From the NCBI GenBank assembly GCA_013151915.1, contig JAADHJ010000045.1, positions 1-41,898 on the forward strand: a DNA stretch of 41,898 nt, written 5' to 3'. Source of the stretch: Deltaproteobacteria bacterium (GTDB lineage Bacteria > BMS3Abin14). Below the pieces are notes generated by a model, which worked only from the letters and a program-made list of their open reading frames with translations, made no database searches and had not been told where the DNA came from. Positions 1-8,523 of the stretch are shown in pieces. The translations under genes and the position numbers were made by a program. Each line of letters opens with the position of its first letter. The first letter of the stretch is position 1.

Positions 1-1
1 G

Positions 2-28
2 AAGAAGAAGGAGTGGGAAAAAATCTAA
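2..28 (+). CDS. Possible 3' end of an upstream gene (partial)
   Basis: One frame reads KKKEWEKI followed by a TAA stop 13 nt before the first dehydrogenase. The spacing fits an upstream member of the same operon, but only eight codons are inside the window, so no function can be assigned and the frame could be chance. Confidence 0.25.
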   Translation, partial: KKKEWEKI

Positions 29-41
29 CAGGAGTCTCAGT

Positions 42-830
42 ATGATCAATCTAGAAGAAAGAATCGCGATAGTAACCGGCGCCGGAAGTGGGATAGGGGC
101 TTCAGTGGCGGAAAAACTGTATGAACAGGGAGCAAGTGTAGTTTTAATTGGTGAATCTGAAAAAAACGTCAAAACAGTTGCCGGGAGAATTGGAAAAGAT
201 TCTGGGAGGCTGATACACGCAGCATGCGATGTAAGGGATGAAAGCCTGCTAAATGATTTGAAAAATAAAATTCTCGGTATGTGGAAGAAAATCGACATTC
301 TGGTTACATGTGCAGCCGCACCCGCCTCATCCGGGAAAACGGAAGAACTTGATTTTGAAGAATGGAAATCAGTTCTCAGAACGGACTTGGACGGGGTATT
401 TCTATGTTGCAAAGTCTTTGGCGAGAATATGGTAAGGAACCGTTATGGGAGAATTGTTAATCTGACCAGCTTTCATAACGTAGCGACCTATCCCCAGCGG
501 GTGGCCTATAATGCTGCGAAATCCGGCGTTGAAGGGATTACTAGAGCCTTGGCGGTTGAGTGGGGTAGCTACGGTATAGTAGTAAATTCCGTCGCACCGG
601 GACCAATCAGAACGCCAAGGACCTCCTGGTTCTTATCTCAGAGCCCTGATGTTGAAGCCGGAATGATTGGAAGGACGCCCAATACGAGGATAGGTGAAAC
701 AGAGGACGTATCAAATCTGGTGGCTTTTCTGGTCTCAGAAGAATCAAAACACATTAATGGTCAGCAGATTGTCATCGATGGCGGGTGGACGAAATGTGCT
801 TGGTGGGGCGTACATGAAAGAAAGTATTGA
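42..830 (+). CDS. Short-chain dehydrogenase/reductase (SDR), FabG-like
   Basis: A 262-residue classical SDR, predicted to be a cytosolic NAD(P)-dependent oxidoreductase. Visible motifs are the dinucleotide-binding TGAGSGIG (about 12-19) and the catalytic Ser143, Tyr156 (AYNAAK) and Lys160. The usual active-site Asn before the catalytic Ser (the N of a VNLTGTF-type motif) is Asp115 here (TDLDGVF), and the NNAG-type motif reads CAAA. The start has AGGAG at 30-34, 7 nt upstream. The last 17 nt overlap the next SDR, so the two are translationally coupled and may act on one substrate. The substrate cannot be read from sequence. Surface-glycan genes downstream suggest a sugar or polyketide-like keto group, which is inference. 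The gene is visibly A/T-rich compared with the rest of the window. Confidence 0.88.
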   Translation: MINLEERIAIVTGAGSGIGASVAEKLYEQGASVVLIGESEKNVKTVAGRIGKDSGRLIHAACDVRDESLLNDLKNKILGMWKKIDILVTCAAAPASSGKTEELDFEEWKSVLRTDLDGVFLCCKVFGENMVRNRYGRIVNLTSFHNVATYPQRVAYNAAKSGVEGITRALAVEWGSYGIVVNSVAPGPIRTPRTSWFLSQSPDVEAGMIGRTPNTRIGETEDVSNLVAFLVSEESKHINGQQIVIDGGWTKCAWWGVHERKY

Positions 831-1611
831 CCGGAATATTCAGGCTGATCTATCTGACAGGGTTTCCGTTGTTATTGGCGGAACTGGTTCAATAGGCGAA
901 GAGATTGCGCTGAGTCTGTTGAGAGCACATTCTGAAGTAATAATAACCGGCCACTCTGAAGATTCCATATCCGAAAGGATGAGAAAATATTTGGAAAGTG
1001 AGGTAAGACTTTCCTTCCATTTGTTGGAATTGCCCGATGAGGAAAGTGTCAATGAATTTTCACGTAAGATTATCACGAAGTGGGGCCGCGTCGATATCCT
1101 GGTGATAGCAAGCGGAGTTCAATTAAGAAAACCTTTTTACCAATATAGTCTTGATGAGTGGAATAAGGTTATTGGCGTAAACCTTACGGGTACTTTTTTG
1201 GTGTGTAAGTATTTTTCAAAATACATGATGGACCGTAATTATGGCAGGATCATTGGGATTACTTCATTAACATCGAAAATAGGATTAATTCATATTTCTG
1301 CCTATGCATCCAGCAAAGGGGGGATGTCGCAATTTCTGAAAACTTTATCTGTTGAATTAGCGCCATATAATATAGCCGTCAATATGATTGCCCCCGGAAG
1401 AATACAAACTGTAATGACGCAAGACCTGTTGTCGGATGCGAACACCAGGGAGGCAAATATCAACTGTATTCCAATGGGTCGTCTTGGAGTTCCCTCAGAT
1501 ATTACAGGTGCGGTACTGTATCTTGCGTCGGATTCTTCACGTTATATCACCGGGCAAACTATCGTTATTGATGGTGGATGGTTGGCCTCAGGTGGTAATA
1601 CAACAGGGTAA
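814..1611 (+). CDS. Short-chain dehydrogenase/reductase (SDR), second of a tandem pair
   Basis: A 265-residue classical SDR with IGGTGSIG (about 21-28) for NAD(P) binding, the conserved Asn in VNLTGTF (N123), and the triad Ser151, Tyr164 (AYASSK), Lys168. The frame opens upstream at 694, but alignment to the SDR fold and the ATG at 814 inside the end of the first SDR make 814 the real start. It is only distantly similar to its neighbour, so it is not a recent duplicate. The pair may catalyse successive or heteromeric steps. It is A/T-rich like gene one. The specific reaction is unknown. Confidence 0.87.
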   Translation: MKESIDRNIQADLSDRVSVVIGGTGSIGEEIALSLLRAHSEVIITGHSEDSISERMRKYLESEVRLSFHLLELPDEESVNEFSRKIITKWGRVDILVIASGVQLRKPFYQYSLDEWNKVIGVNLTGTFLVCKYFSKYMMDRNYGRIIGITSLTSKIGLIHISAYASSKGGMSQFLKTLSVELAPYNIAVNMIAPGRIQTVMTQDLLSDANTREANINCIPMGRLGVPSDITGAVLYLASDSSRYITGQTIVIDGGWLASGGNTTG

Positions 1612-1612
1612 A

Positions 1613-3607
1613 TTGGAACCTCTACATTTATACACGGTATTTCACCTCAATCTTGCCTATTCCTCCATCGAGGAAGACCAGCGTCCCGAAGTGATTCGTA
1701 ACTGCTACTGGCCCCTGCTTCACCTGGCAAAGGAACTAGGATTTCCTTTCGGTATCGAGGCGGCAGCCTCTACCCTGGAAACCGTGGCGGTCATTGACCC
1801 CTCATGGATCGGGGAACTCAAGCGGTTGATTAATGAAGGTCCTTGCGAGTTCGTTGGGTCCGGTTATTCTCAGATCATCGGTCCGCTTGTTCCTGCCGAG
1901 GTCAACACCGCCAACTTACGTATCGGAAACAGGGTATACCGAGATCTTCTGGGGATGCAACCCGGGGTCGCCCTGGTCAACGAACAGGCTTATTCTGCCG
2001 GTATGATCCAACATTACCTGGACAACGGGTATCAGGGTATCGTCATGGAATGGGACAACCCATCACGGTTCCACCCGGAATGGAATCCGGAATGGCGTTA
2101 TCTCCCTCAGATAGCCCGTGGCCGGCGAGGCGAGGAGATTCCGCTCCTGTGGAATAAATCCATTGCCTTTCAGAAGTTCCAGCGCTACGCCCACGGTGAG
2201 ATGGAGATCGATGAATATCTCGAATATCTGGTCTCCCATTTATCAGGTGATGCCAGGGCAATGTCCTTATACGGGAACGACGTGGAGATTTTCGATTTTC
2301 GACCGGGCCGATTCCATACGGAGGCACCCATTGAATTCAATGAGTGGGAACGAATTCGACTTCTCTTTAAGACTCTTATGGCGGATGATCGTTTCCAGTC
2401 GGTTTCTCCGTGGAGTGTCCTTGAGTGGATGGATCACTCCGGTGCGGGAAACAGGTTAAGTCTTGAATCCCCGGAGTCCCCTGTTCCAGTAAAAAAACAG
2501 GGCAAGTACAACATCACCCGTTGGGCTGTTACCGGCAGGGATGACTTGGGCGTCAATACCATCTGTTGGCGAATTTATGAAATCCTGAAAAGCAGTCAAC
2601 AGGCATCCGAGGAGGACTGGAAGGAACTATGCTATCTGTGGAGCAGCGATTTCCGGACTCATATTTCTGAAAAGCGTTGGAAAGACTTCAAGACCAGGCT
2701 GAGCGATATGGAAACCTGGGTATGCGGCGCCGGTTCTGCATCAGGAATGTCGAAAAAAAAACCTACCGCCCCCTTGCCGACTGCGGTCCACAAGGGAAAG
2801 ACACGAAGGGAAAGGAATTACCTTTTCGTTGAGACAGACGATATTTACCTTCAGCTAAACTGCCGAAGGGGGCTCGCTTTCGAAACGCTGCGGTTTACCG
2901 GATACGGGGAAACGTCTCTTTGCGGGACCCTGCCGCATGGGTATTTCGATGATATCGGATGGGGAGCCGATTTCTATTCCGGTCATCTCGTTCTGGAGTC
3001 GCCCGGGAGACCCAAAGTGACCGATCTCAATCCGGTGGAACCGGAGGTCCTGCGGCGGGATTCTTCCATCATAATCCGTGGGTCGGTTCAGACCGAACTG
3101 GGACCGGTTCATAAGGAGATAATCGTCAACCGGGGCGTTCCGCGGGTGGAGCTGAACTATTGTCTTGATTGGAGTGCCCGGCCCGTCGGTTCCCTGAGGC
3201 TCGGTCATGTAGCCCTGAATCCTGAGGTATTCGATTATGAATCCCTGTTTTACAGTACTCACAATGGAGGAAAGCTGGAGGAGAGGTTCGATCTGTACGG
3301 GGTGGATGTCGACCACGGCTTGCCGGTTTCGTTTCTCGTGTCGGCATCAAGCGGCATCGGTATCACCGAGGGCCTGGTGCGGATAGGGGACGGCGAGAAA
3401 CATTTGAGAATCGATGTCGACAGGACCGTAGCGGCTGTCATAGGTCTGGTGACATCCCACAGGGTGGGGAAGACCTATTTCTGCCGTGTGTCATTTTCCC
3501 TCCTGGAAATGGATGATACGACGAAACCGGATCCGGTCGACAGCCCTGCCGAACCGCTCAGGTTCAGGATGGCCATATCCCCCGGCGGCGCGTTTTCATC
3601 CTCATAA
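1613..3607 (+). CDS. Glycoside hydrolase family 57-like protein
   Basis: About 664 residues. The N-terminal half looks like a GH57 (beta/alpha)7 barrel: an early region with His11 (VFHLNLAYS), a candidate nucleophile Glu124 in ALVNEQAYS, and a candidate acid/base region LYGNDVEIFDFRPG (Asp223). The C-terminal half (about 400-650) is beta-rich, as in GH57 C-terminal or mutarotase-like domains. GH57 members act on alpha-glucans or alpha-galactosides, and some are transferases. The substrate here is unknown. The start is uncertain: TTG 1613 abuts the upstream TAA and follows CAGGG, while ATG 1571 and GTG 1592 are alternatives inside the SDR gene with no clear ribosome site. No signal peptide is visible, so it is probably cytosolic. 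Base composition is G/C-richer than the two SDRs before it. Confidence 0.75.
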   Translation: MEPLHLYTVFHLNLAYSSIEEDQRPEVIRNCYWPLLHLAKELGFPFGIEAAASTLETVAVIDPSWIGELKRLINEGPCEFVGSGYSQIIGPLVPAEVNTANLRIGNRVYRDLLGMQPGVALVNEQAYSAGMIQHYLDNGYQGIVMEWDNPSRFHPEWNPEWRYLPQIARGRRGEEIPLLWNKSIAFQKFQRYAHGEMEIDEYLEYLVSHLSGDARAMSLYGNDVEIFDFRPGRFHTEAPIEFNEWERIRLLFKTLMADDRFQSVSPWSVLEWMDHSGAGNRLSLESPESPVPVKKQGKYNITRWAVTGRDDLGVNTICWRIYEILKSSQQASEEDWKELCYLWSSDFRTHISEKRWKDFKTRLSDMETWVCGAGSASGMSKKKPTAPLPTAVHKGKTRRERNYLFVETDDIYLQLNCRRGLAFETLRFTGYGETSLCGTLPHGYFDDIGWGADFYSGHLVLESPGRPKVTDLNPVEPEVLRRDSSIIIRGSVQTELGPVHKEIIVNRGVPRVELNYCLDWSARPVGSLRLGHVALNPEVFDYESLFYSTHNGGKLEERFDLYGVDVDHGLPVSFLVSASSGIGITEGLVRIGDGEKHLRIDVDRTVAAVIGLVTSHRVGKTYFCRVSFSLLEMDDTTKPDPVDSPAEPLRFRMAISPGGAFSSS

Positions 3608-3645
3608 CCTTGCCGCTGTCCCAAGGTGAAAGACATCAAAATATC

Positions 3646-3673
3646 TTGACATCGTCTTTGGGAAACATATATA
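3646..3673 (+). promoter_or_regulatory. Candidate sigma-70 promoter
   Basis: TTGACA (3646-3651), a 16-nt spacer and TATATA (3668-3673) lie in the gap after the GH57 gene. It would drive the capsule-type genes at 3860-6330 with a leader of about 180 nt. Seen by eye only. Confidence 0.45.
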
Positions 3674-3783
3674 CGGAGACCTGAAAAGAGGGGCCCCCCA
3701 GCCATTCCCACACGGTATTAGACTGTCCAGCCGCTGTTCGGTTCTGCTGTCTTTCAATAATTATAACGCCATGAAATCCAAGG

Positions 3784-3808
3784 ACCGGCATCAGAACCGG
3801 TATTTTTT
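3784..3808 (+). terminator. Weak hairpin plus T-run (terminator or attenuator)
   Basis: ACCGG (3784-3788) can pair with CCGGT (3797-3801) around an 8-nt loop, followed by six T residues (3803-3808). It may end transcription from the SDR-GH57 genes. Because it lies downstream of the candidate promoter at 3646, it could also act inside the leader of the next unit. The stem is only 5 bp. Confidence 0.35.
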
Positions 3809-3859
3809 AGGAAGGATAGCGGTACATCCCTCAACAACCAAAATTTTAGGATGCTCAAT

Positions 3860-5197
3860 ATGAAAGATGGAAAGCGTGCTTTAGGTATAATATGGGGGTG
3901 GTTCAGCCCAAGTGGAATCGCAGCAATAAAATCCCTTGAGAAAGAAGGGTTGCTTGAAGTGGCCGCCTGGTTTGGTCATGCTGAAGAATGTTCGCATCAT
4001 ATTAATGATTTTGTTTATAAATTAAAGTTTTTAGACCCTGCTTATTCAGGCGACTGCAGTCATATAACCTCATCTGTTCTGGATGCTTTCCCAATTTTTA
4101 TGGATATGTATTCGCGTGTGTCCCTGTCCTCCGGGAAGCCTGTCCAGGAGTTGAAACATATTTTTCACATATATGTCGATTATTTTTTGCATCTTATCGT
4201 CGGCAATAAAGTTGACGTTGTCATTCTTTCAGGACCGCCGGTGTTTGGGCCTGACTATATTTTGTATCGTGTCGCCAAGGCCTTAAAGATAAAAGTGATT
4301 ATCACCTATCAGTCATTCTTTCCGAACCGATTTTTCTACGTGAAAAGCCTGGATGACTTCGGTATTTTTAATGATGTATCCTCCGAACAGGACACAAGGA
4401 GGATTTCCCTGCCGAAAGGGTTTAGAAAAGATTATATATATATGAAAAATATTAAACCGGTGAGGCATCACTGCCGGTCCAGCCTGGTAGCCGATCTTCT
4501 GCAGTTGGCGAATTCCCGGAAGAGAAAACCCATGTCACTTTCCGGAGTTTTCCAGAAATATCAGGCGTGCTGTGAATTCCGGCGATTTCAAAGTAAAACG
4601 GAAGTAAAGCACGTGAATCTGGATGTTCCCTTCGTATATTTCCCGCTCCATCTTCAACCGGAATTGACAACTTCCGCTCTCGGAGGGGAATTCGCGGATC
4701 AGTTGAGTGCGATCGAAAGATTACGCGTGCTCATTCCGGATAGTTGGGAAATTTACGTCAAGGAAAACCCGAAGCAGAAGTACAGGCAGCGTGGCATGTA
4801 TTTTTACACAAGGCTCGCGAGGATACCGGGAACAACACTCCTGTCGAGAAACATAGACACCTACAGTCTGATCGAGAAAGCCAAATTTACAGCTGTCATA
4901 TCCGGCTCGGCGGGATGGGAAACGATCTGTGGTGGTAAATCTGTTCTGGTTTTCGGACGTCCCTGGTACCTGTCACTGCCGGGTGTCGTAAGATACAGGG
5001 AAGGAGTTGAATTAAAGGAAATCATGGAATATAAGCACGATCATTCGTTGCTGGAAAAGGAGTTTGGGAATCTTTACAGAAAGATGGCCCCGGGTGTCAT
5101 AGATCCGGGTTACGCAGGACTTGTGAAAGACTACTCAGATGAAGAAAATTCGCGCCTGCTCCAGAAATTCCTTGAGAGAATTTTGGGGGATGACTGA
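3860..5197 (+). CDS. Capsule polysaccharide biosynthesis protein, KpsC/KpsS-like
   Basis: A 445-residue protein resembling the Capsule_synth family, cytosolic glycosyltransferases (often Kdo transferases) that build capsule linkers or surface glycans. The tell-tale parts are VYFPLHLQPELTTSALGGEF with the following IERLRVLIPDSWEIYVKENP (around residues 255-310) and, later, SGSAGWETICGGKSVLVFG, matching the family's conserved second domain. ATG 3860 is preferred over 3851 because AGGA ends 8 nt before 3860. The gene is A/T-rich, a sign of transfer. It is followed after 74 nt by a POLYST-like transferase, which supports a surface-glycan locus. Exact donor and acceptor are unknown. Confidence 0.7.
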   Translation: MKDGKRALGIIWGWFSPSGIAAIKSLEKEGLLEVAAWFGHAEECSHHINDFVYKLKFLDPAYSGDCSHITSSVLDAFPIFMDMYSRVSLSSGKPVQELKHIFHIYVDYFLHLIVGNKVDVVILSGPPVFGPDYILYRVAKALKIKVIITYQSFFPNRFFYVKSLDDFGIFNDVSSEQDTRRISLPKGFRKDYIYMKNIKPVRHHCRSSLVADLLQLANSRKRKPMSLSGVFQKYQACCEFRRFQSKTEVKHVNLDVPFVYFPLHLQPELTTSALGGEFADQLSAIERLRVLIPDSWEIYVKENPKQKYRQRGMYFYTRLARIPGTTLLSRNIDTYSLIEKAKFTAVISGSAGWETICGGKSVLVFGRPWYLSLPGVVRYREGVELKEIMEYKHDHSLLEKEFGNLYRKMAPGVIDPGYAGLVKDYSDEENSRLLQKFLERILGDD

Positions 5198-5271
5198 AGT
5201 TTTCGTCCGTGTTCATGAACCGGATATCAATAGATAGACGATCGGCCTGATGTGCCGGGGGAAAACTGCCG

Positions 5272-6330
5272 ATGGGTAGAGCGGGAGGAACGACAATCAA
5301 CCTGTTTATGGTCGCGTCTCCCCTGCATTACTTTTGCGCCCGAATTATCGCGGAGCGGTTCTGCAGAGATGAGGCCCGCCATCTGTTTTTCACCCGGGAT
5401 TTCCTCTCGAAGATCGTTTCCGAAGAAGGATGGGACAGCGTCACTTACCTTCCCTGGCCTCGTTTTTACCCCAAGGGAGGAATCTTCGGAAAGATCTGCC
5501 GGACACGTGAAAACCTGGATATCGTGGCAGGAAAGTGTCCGGATGCGGGTTTCATCAGGCTCCACGCCCCCGTTATTGACACGGAGGCTGTTAATTACCA
5601 TATAAACTTCCTCAGGCATTCCTTCCCTGAAGCCCGTTTCACCGTGAGGCTCATCCCAGACGGTCTGTTGAACGTACAAAGACACCCTCTTGGCATATCC
5701 AAGAAGATTGGACAGTACCTGAAAAAGCTCCGCCGGCTGGTCTTCCCTTCGCTGAACTATTATATCTTCAAAGGCGACAGAACCGGTTCCGATGATCCGA
5801 TAGTTGACCGTATCTATGTCCTTCCCGATATCCCGCATGAGTATCAGCCTTCGAAAATTGTTGAGCTGCCGTCGTTTTACAGTGAATCCGTTCAATCCAC
5901 CGAAGACGGCGACTTGAGAAACGCTCTTGTCCTAAGCCAACCCATGTCCTCCATGGGTCACCTGTCGGACCGTGAGGTTGTCTCCATCGCTCATGGTATT
6001 CATCAGTTTCTCGATGGGGCTGGAATTGAGGATATCCATTTCAAAAGGCATCCACGGGACCCACGCAGGGATTTTTTCCTTCCGGATTACCATGAAATTG
6101 AGCCGGAAAAACCTCTGGAGGACTATCTTGTCAACCATCCATACAAAATAGTCATCGGATTTTCCAGTACCGGGCTTGTGACCGCCAAAATGATCCTAGG
6201 CGGCCGCTGCCGGGTCGTGTCCTACGGCCTGGATGTGGTCAAGGAAAAGGGTGTAGAGCAGAGAAAAAAGTTCGAGCGAATGTTGTCGGATATCGGTGTA
6301 GAAGTGGTGGCTCATAGTGCAGACCAGTAA
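5272..6330 (+). CDS. POLYST / GT52-like glycosyltransferase
   Basis: A 352-residue protein of the sialyl- and polysialyltransferase-like superfamily. It begins with a family-like INLFMVASPLHYFCARII, carries a basic HP motif in FKRHPRDPRRDFF (around 260), and has IGFSSTGLVTAKM (around 300), corresponding to the Ser/Thr motif that binds the CMP part of the donor. It is predicted to be a cytosolic glycosyltransferase that adds a nonulosonic acid or another sugar to a surface glycan. No CMP-sialate synthesis genes lie in this window; kdsB at 11042 makes CMP-Kdo, so Kdo is a possible donor (inference). ATG 5272 follows GGGGGA with a suitable gap. It ends convergently, 26 nt from the next gene. Confidence 0.6.
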   Translation: MGRAGGTTINLFMVASPLHYFCARIIAERFCRDEARHLFFTRDFLSKIVSEEGWDSVTYLPWPRFYPKGGIFGKICRTRENLDIVAGKCPDAGFIRLHAPVIDTEAVNYHINFLRHSFPEARFTVRLIPDGLLNVQRHPLGISKKIGQYLKKLRRLVFPSLNYYIFKGDRTGSDDPIVDRIYVLPDIPHEYQPSKIVELPSFYSESVQSTEDGDLRNALVLSQPMSSMGHLSDREVVSIAHGIHQFLDGAGIEDIHFKRHPRDPRRDFFLPDYHEIEPEKPLEDYLVNHPYKIVIGFSSTGLVTAKMILGGRCRVVSYGLDVVKEKGVEQRKKFERMLSDIGVEVVAHSADQ

Positions 6331-6356
6331 AGGTGCTGTGCATCAGCCGGCTGCGA

Positions 6357-7469
6357 TCAACCTTTCGATCTGTTTTTTTGCATGTTGAGATAGACCCTCA
6401 GATTTCCTTCCACCATCTCCTCAATGGAAAAGCTTTCCCTAACCATTTTCTTGCCCGCCAGTCCCATGGCTCGGGCCGAGTCGGGCCGAGCCAGAAGTCT
6501 GACGACGGCATCGGTTATTGCCCCGGTTGAACCGGGTTCTATCAGGTACCCGTTCATCCCATCCCTCACTACCTCCGGTATTCCCCCCACGCGGGTTCCG
6601 ACAATGGGTACCCCCGCGGCGGCCGCCTGGAGGAGGGAAACACCCAGGCCTTCCATCAGGGCAGGATGGACCAGAAGATCCAGGCAGGGGATGACCCTCT
6701 CCGGATCATCCCGGAAACCGGCGAAGATTACGTGGTCCAAGATACCCGACTTTCCGCACAGGAGCTTCAGCTCAGCCTCCATGGGTCCTTTTCCCAGGAA
6801 GAGGAAGTACGCTTCACTGCAGTTTCTGAGGATTTCCGGGATCGCTTCGATAAGGTACCGGTGTCCTTTGCGTTCGATTAATTGGGCCACTACGGCACAG
6901 GTCCTGGCATCCCCGGGTAGACCGAATTCCTTCAGAAACCACTTTCTGTCGCCCGGTTGGGAGTATTTTTCCACATCAACGGCGCTTCGCACGCACGAGA
7001 TCTTTTCGGTGGGTACGCCTTCACTGACGAGGACGGCCTTTATGCCGTTGGAGATGGCGATGATGTGGTTGTAAAGGCCGTATTTGAGCCCTGCGATCAG
7101 GCGGTGTTCGGGGTTGTCGACCCTTCTCGTCAGTATGCATCTCGTGCCTGTCAGCTTCGCCGCAATTCCGCCCAGGATATCTGCGCCCCTCCGGCTGTGG
7201 AGGTGGACGATGTCCGGCCTTTCCTGATGAATGATCCTCGTCAATCGAAGGATGAATGGTAAGTCGAGGTCTCCGCGCATGGACACTGTGTAAACCCTGT
7301 CCGCAACGCTTTTGGCCTCAATGCCGATCCTGCTTCCCGTTGGGCATACCAGGATGTTTTCTATTTCCCCTTTGTGCTTTAACCCATCAAGCAGGTGATA
7401 GACCTGGAGGGCTCCCCCGTAAAGGTGCATACCGGTTTCCACGTGGAGGATCTTCAGCGGGCCCGTCAT
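6357..7469 (-). CDS. Glycosyltransferase family 4 (GT4)
   Basis: A 370-residue GT-B fold transferase. The N-terminal domain starts ILHVETGMHLYGGALQVYHL with the Gly-rich donor loop. The C-terminal domain has LIERKGHRYLIEAI, the catalytic-type stretch HPALMEGLGVSLLQAAAAGVP (E-x7-E region) and GTRVGGIPEVV, as in retaining GT4 enzymes. It probably adds a sugar to the LPS core on the cytoplasmic face of the inner membrane. The ATG at 7469 overlaps the stop of the GT9 gene by 4 nt, so the two are cotranscribed and coupled. The sugar is not identifiable. Confidence 0.85.
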   Translation of the reverse strand: MTGPLKILHVETGMHLYGGALQVYHLLDGLKHKGEIENILVCPTGSRIGIEAKSVADRVYTVSMRGDLDLPFILRLTRIIHQERPDIVHLHSRRGADILGGIAAKLTGTRCILTRRVDNPEHRLIAGLKYGLYNHIIAISNGIKAVLVSEGVPTEKISCVRSAVDVEKYSQPGDRKWFLKEFGLPGDARTCAVVAQLIERKGHRYLIEAIPEILRNCSEAYFLFLGKGPMEAELKLLCGKSGILDHVIFAGFRDDPERVIPCLDLLVHPALMEGLGVSLLQAAAAGVPIVGTRVGGIPEVVRDGMNGYLIEPGSTGAITDAVVRLLARPDSARAMGLAGKKMVRESFSIEEMVEGNLRVYLNMQKNRSKG

Positions 7470-8506
7470 CTTTCCCCCAGAAGGCCGCTTGCGGTCTCCA
7501 TCACTTCATTTGCCGTTATGAACCCCATGCACGGGAACTTCCCCTCGCAGGTGGGGCTTCTTCGACAGGGGGAGCACTCCATCGGGTGATAGATGACCGC
7601 CGCCGTGTCGCTGCCCGTGTCAATGTAGGGGCAAGTCGCCCCGAAAAGGGCAACGGTGGGGGCGCCCAAGGCGACCCCGATGTGGGTCAGGCCGGTGTCC
7701 ACTCCCACGAGGAGCGAGGACCTCTTGATAAGCCCGGCGGCCTGTTTGATAGTCGTTTCCCCCACCATGTCGATGGACCACTTCACGTCCACCCCCCTGA
7801 TCCGGCGGGCGGCCTCCTTATCCCCGGGCCCCCCGAGTATAAGAACCGGCATGCCGAATTCACTACTAATTCGACGGGCGAGTTCTTCCCATCTCTCTTC
7901 GATCCAGTGTTTCTGGGGCCTGGTCGTAAACGGGCAGAAAACAGCGTATTTGTCGGCGATTCCGGCCCGGTTCATGACGGAATCCACAAATCGGTCCTCC
8001 TCGGGACCCGTGGGGATGCACATGGAAAAATCGGAGGTATCCAGACCAAGCGCCTCGGCGCCAAGCAGGTACTGGGAACTGATCCGGTCCGATGCTCCAC
8101 TCCGGTCGATGACCCTGGTCATGAGGAGCCGGCTGCCCTCTTTTGACCCGATGCCCACCTTGACCTTCGCCCCTGAAAGGAAGGCCCATATCCCGCTTTT
8201 CAACAGGCCCTGCGCATCGAGGGCCAGATCGTATCCCGGCCTTTTCCGAAGCTTACGGATAAACACGGAGGCCTCCTTGAACAGCCTGATAAAATGCCAC
8301 CCCTTAAGAAGCCTCCGCCACTCATCCCGCGGCCAGACTATGACCTCGTCCAGATCCCGATTGCCTAACAGGACATCCTTCGATCCTTTTTCCACCAGCC
8401 ACGAGATCCTGCTCTCCGGATAGGTCCTCTGGAAGGCGCCGATCAGGGGCGATGCCATGACGACGTCACCGATGGCACTCAACCGAACGATCAGGATTCT
8501 TTTCAT
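7466..8506 (-). CDS. LPS heptosyltransferase, glycosyltransferase family 9
   Basis: A 346-residue ADP-heptose:LPS heptosyltransferase family member. The start ILIVRLSAIGDVVMASPLI is diagnostic of WaaC/WaaF-type enzymes. RPQKHWIEERWEELARRI and VGVDTGLTHIGVALGAPTVALFG match the ADP-heptose-binding half, and a Cys-rich end (CSPCRRSPTCEGKFPCM) is common in this family in Desulfobacterota-like genomes. It should transfer L-glycero-D-manno-heptose to the inner LPS core. It fits with rfaE1 (10056) and the Kdo genes nearby. WaaC versus WaaF cannot be decided from sequence alone. Upstream lies a multi-hairpin repeat. Confidence 0.88.
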   Translation of the reverse strand: MKRILIVRLSAIGDVVMASPLIGAFQRTYPESRISWLVEKGSKDVLLGNRDLDEVIVWPRDEWRRLLKGWHFIRLFKEASVFIRKLRKRPGYDLALDAQGLLKSGIWAFLSGAKVKVGIGSKEGSRLLMTRVIDRSGASDRISSQYLLGAEALGLDTSDFSMCIPTGPEEDRFVDSVMNRAGIADKYAVFCPFTTRPQKHWIEERWEELARRISSEFGMPVLILGGPGDKEAARRIRGVDVKWSIDMVGETTIKQAAGLIKRSSLLVGVDTGLTHIGVALGAPTVALFGATCPYIDTGSDTAAVIYHPMECSPCRRSPTCEGKFPCMGFITANEVMETASGLLGER

Positions 8507-8523
8507 AGCGTTCTATTGTCCCA

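Noticed and set aside
6331-6356. Terminator between the convergent POLYST-like and GT4 genes
   Set aside because: CAGCCGGCTG is palindromic but leaves no loop, and there is no T-run.
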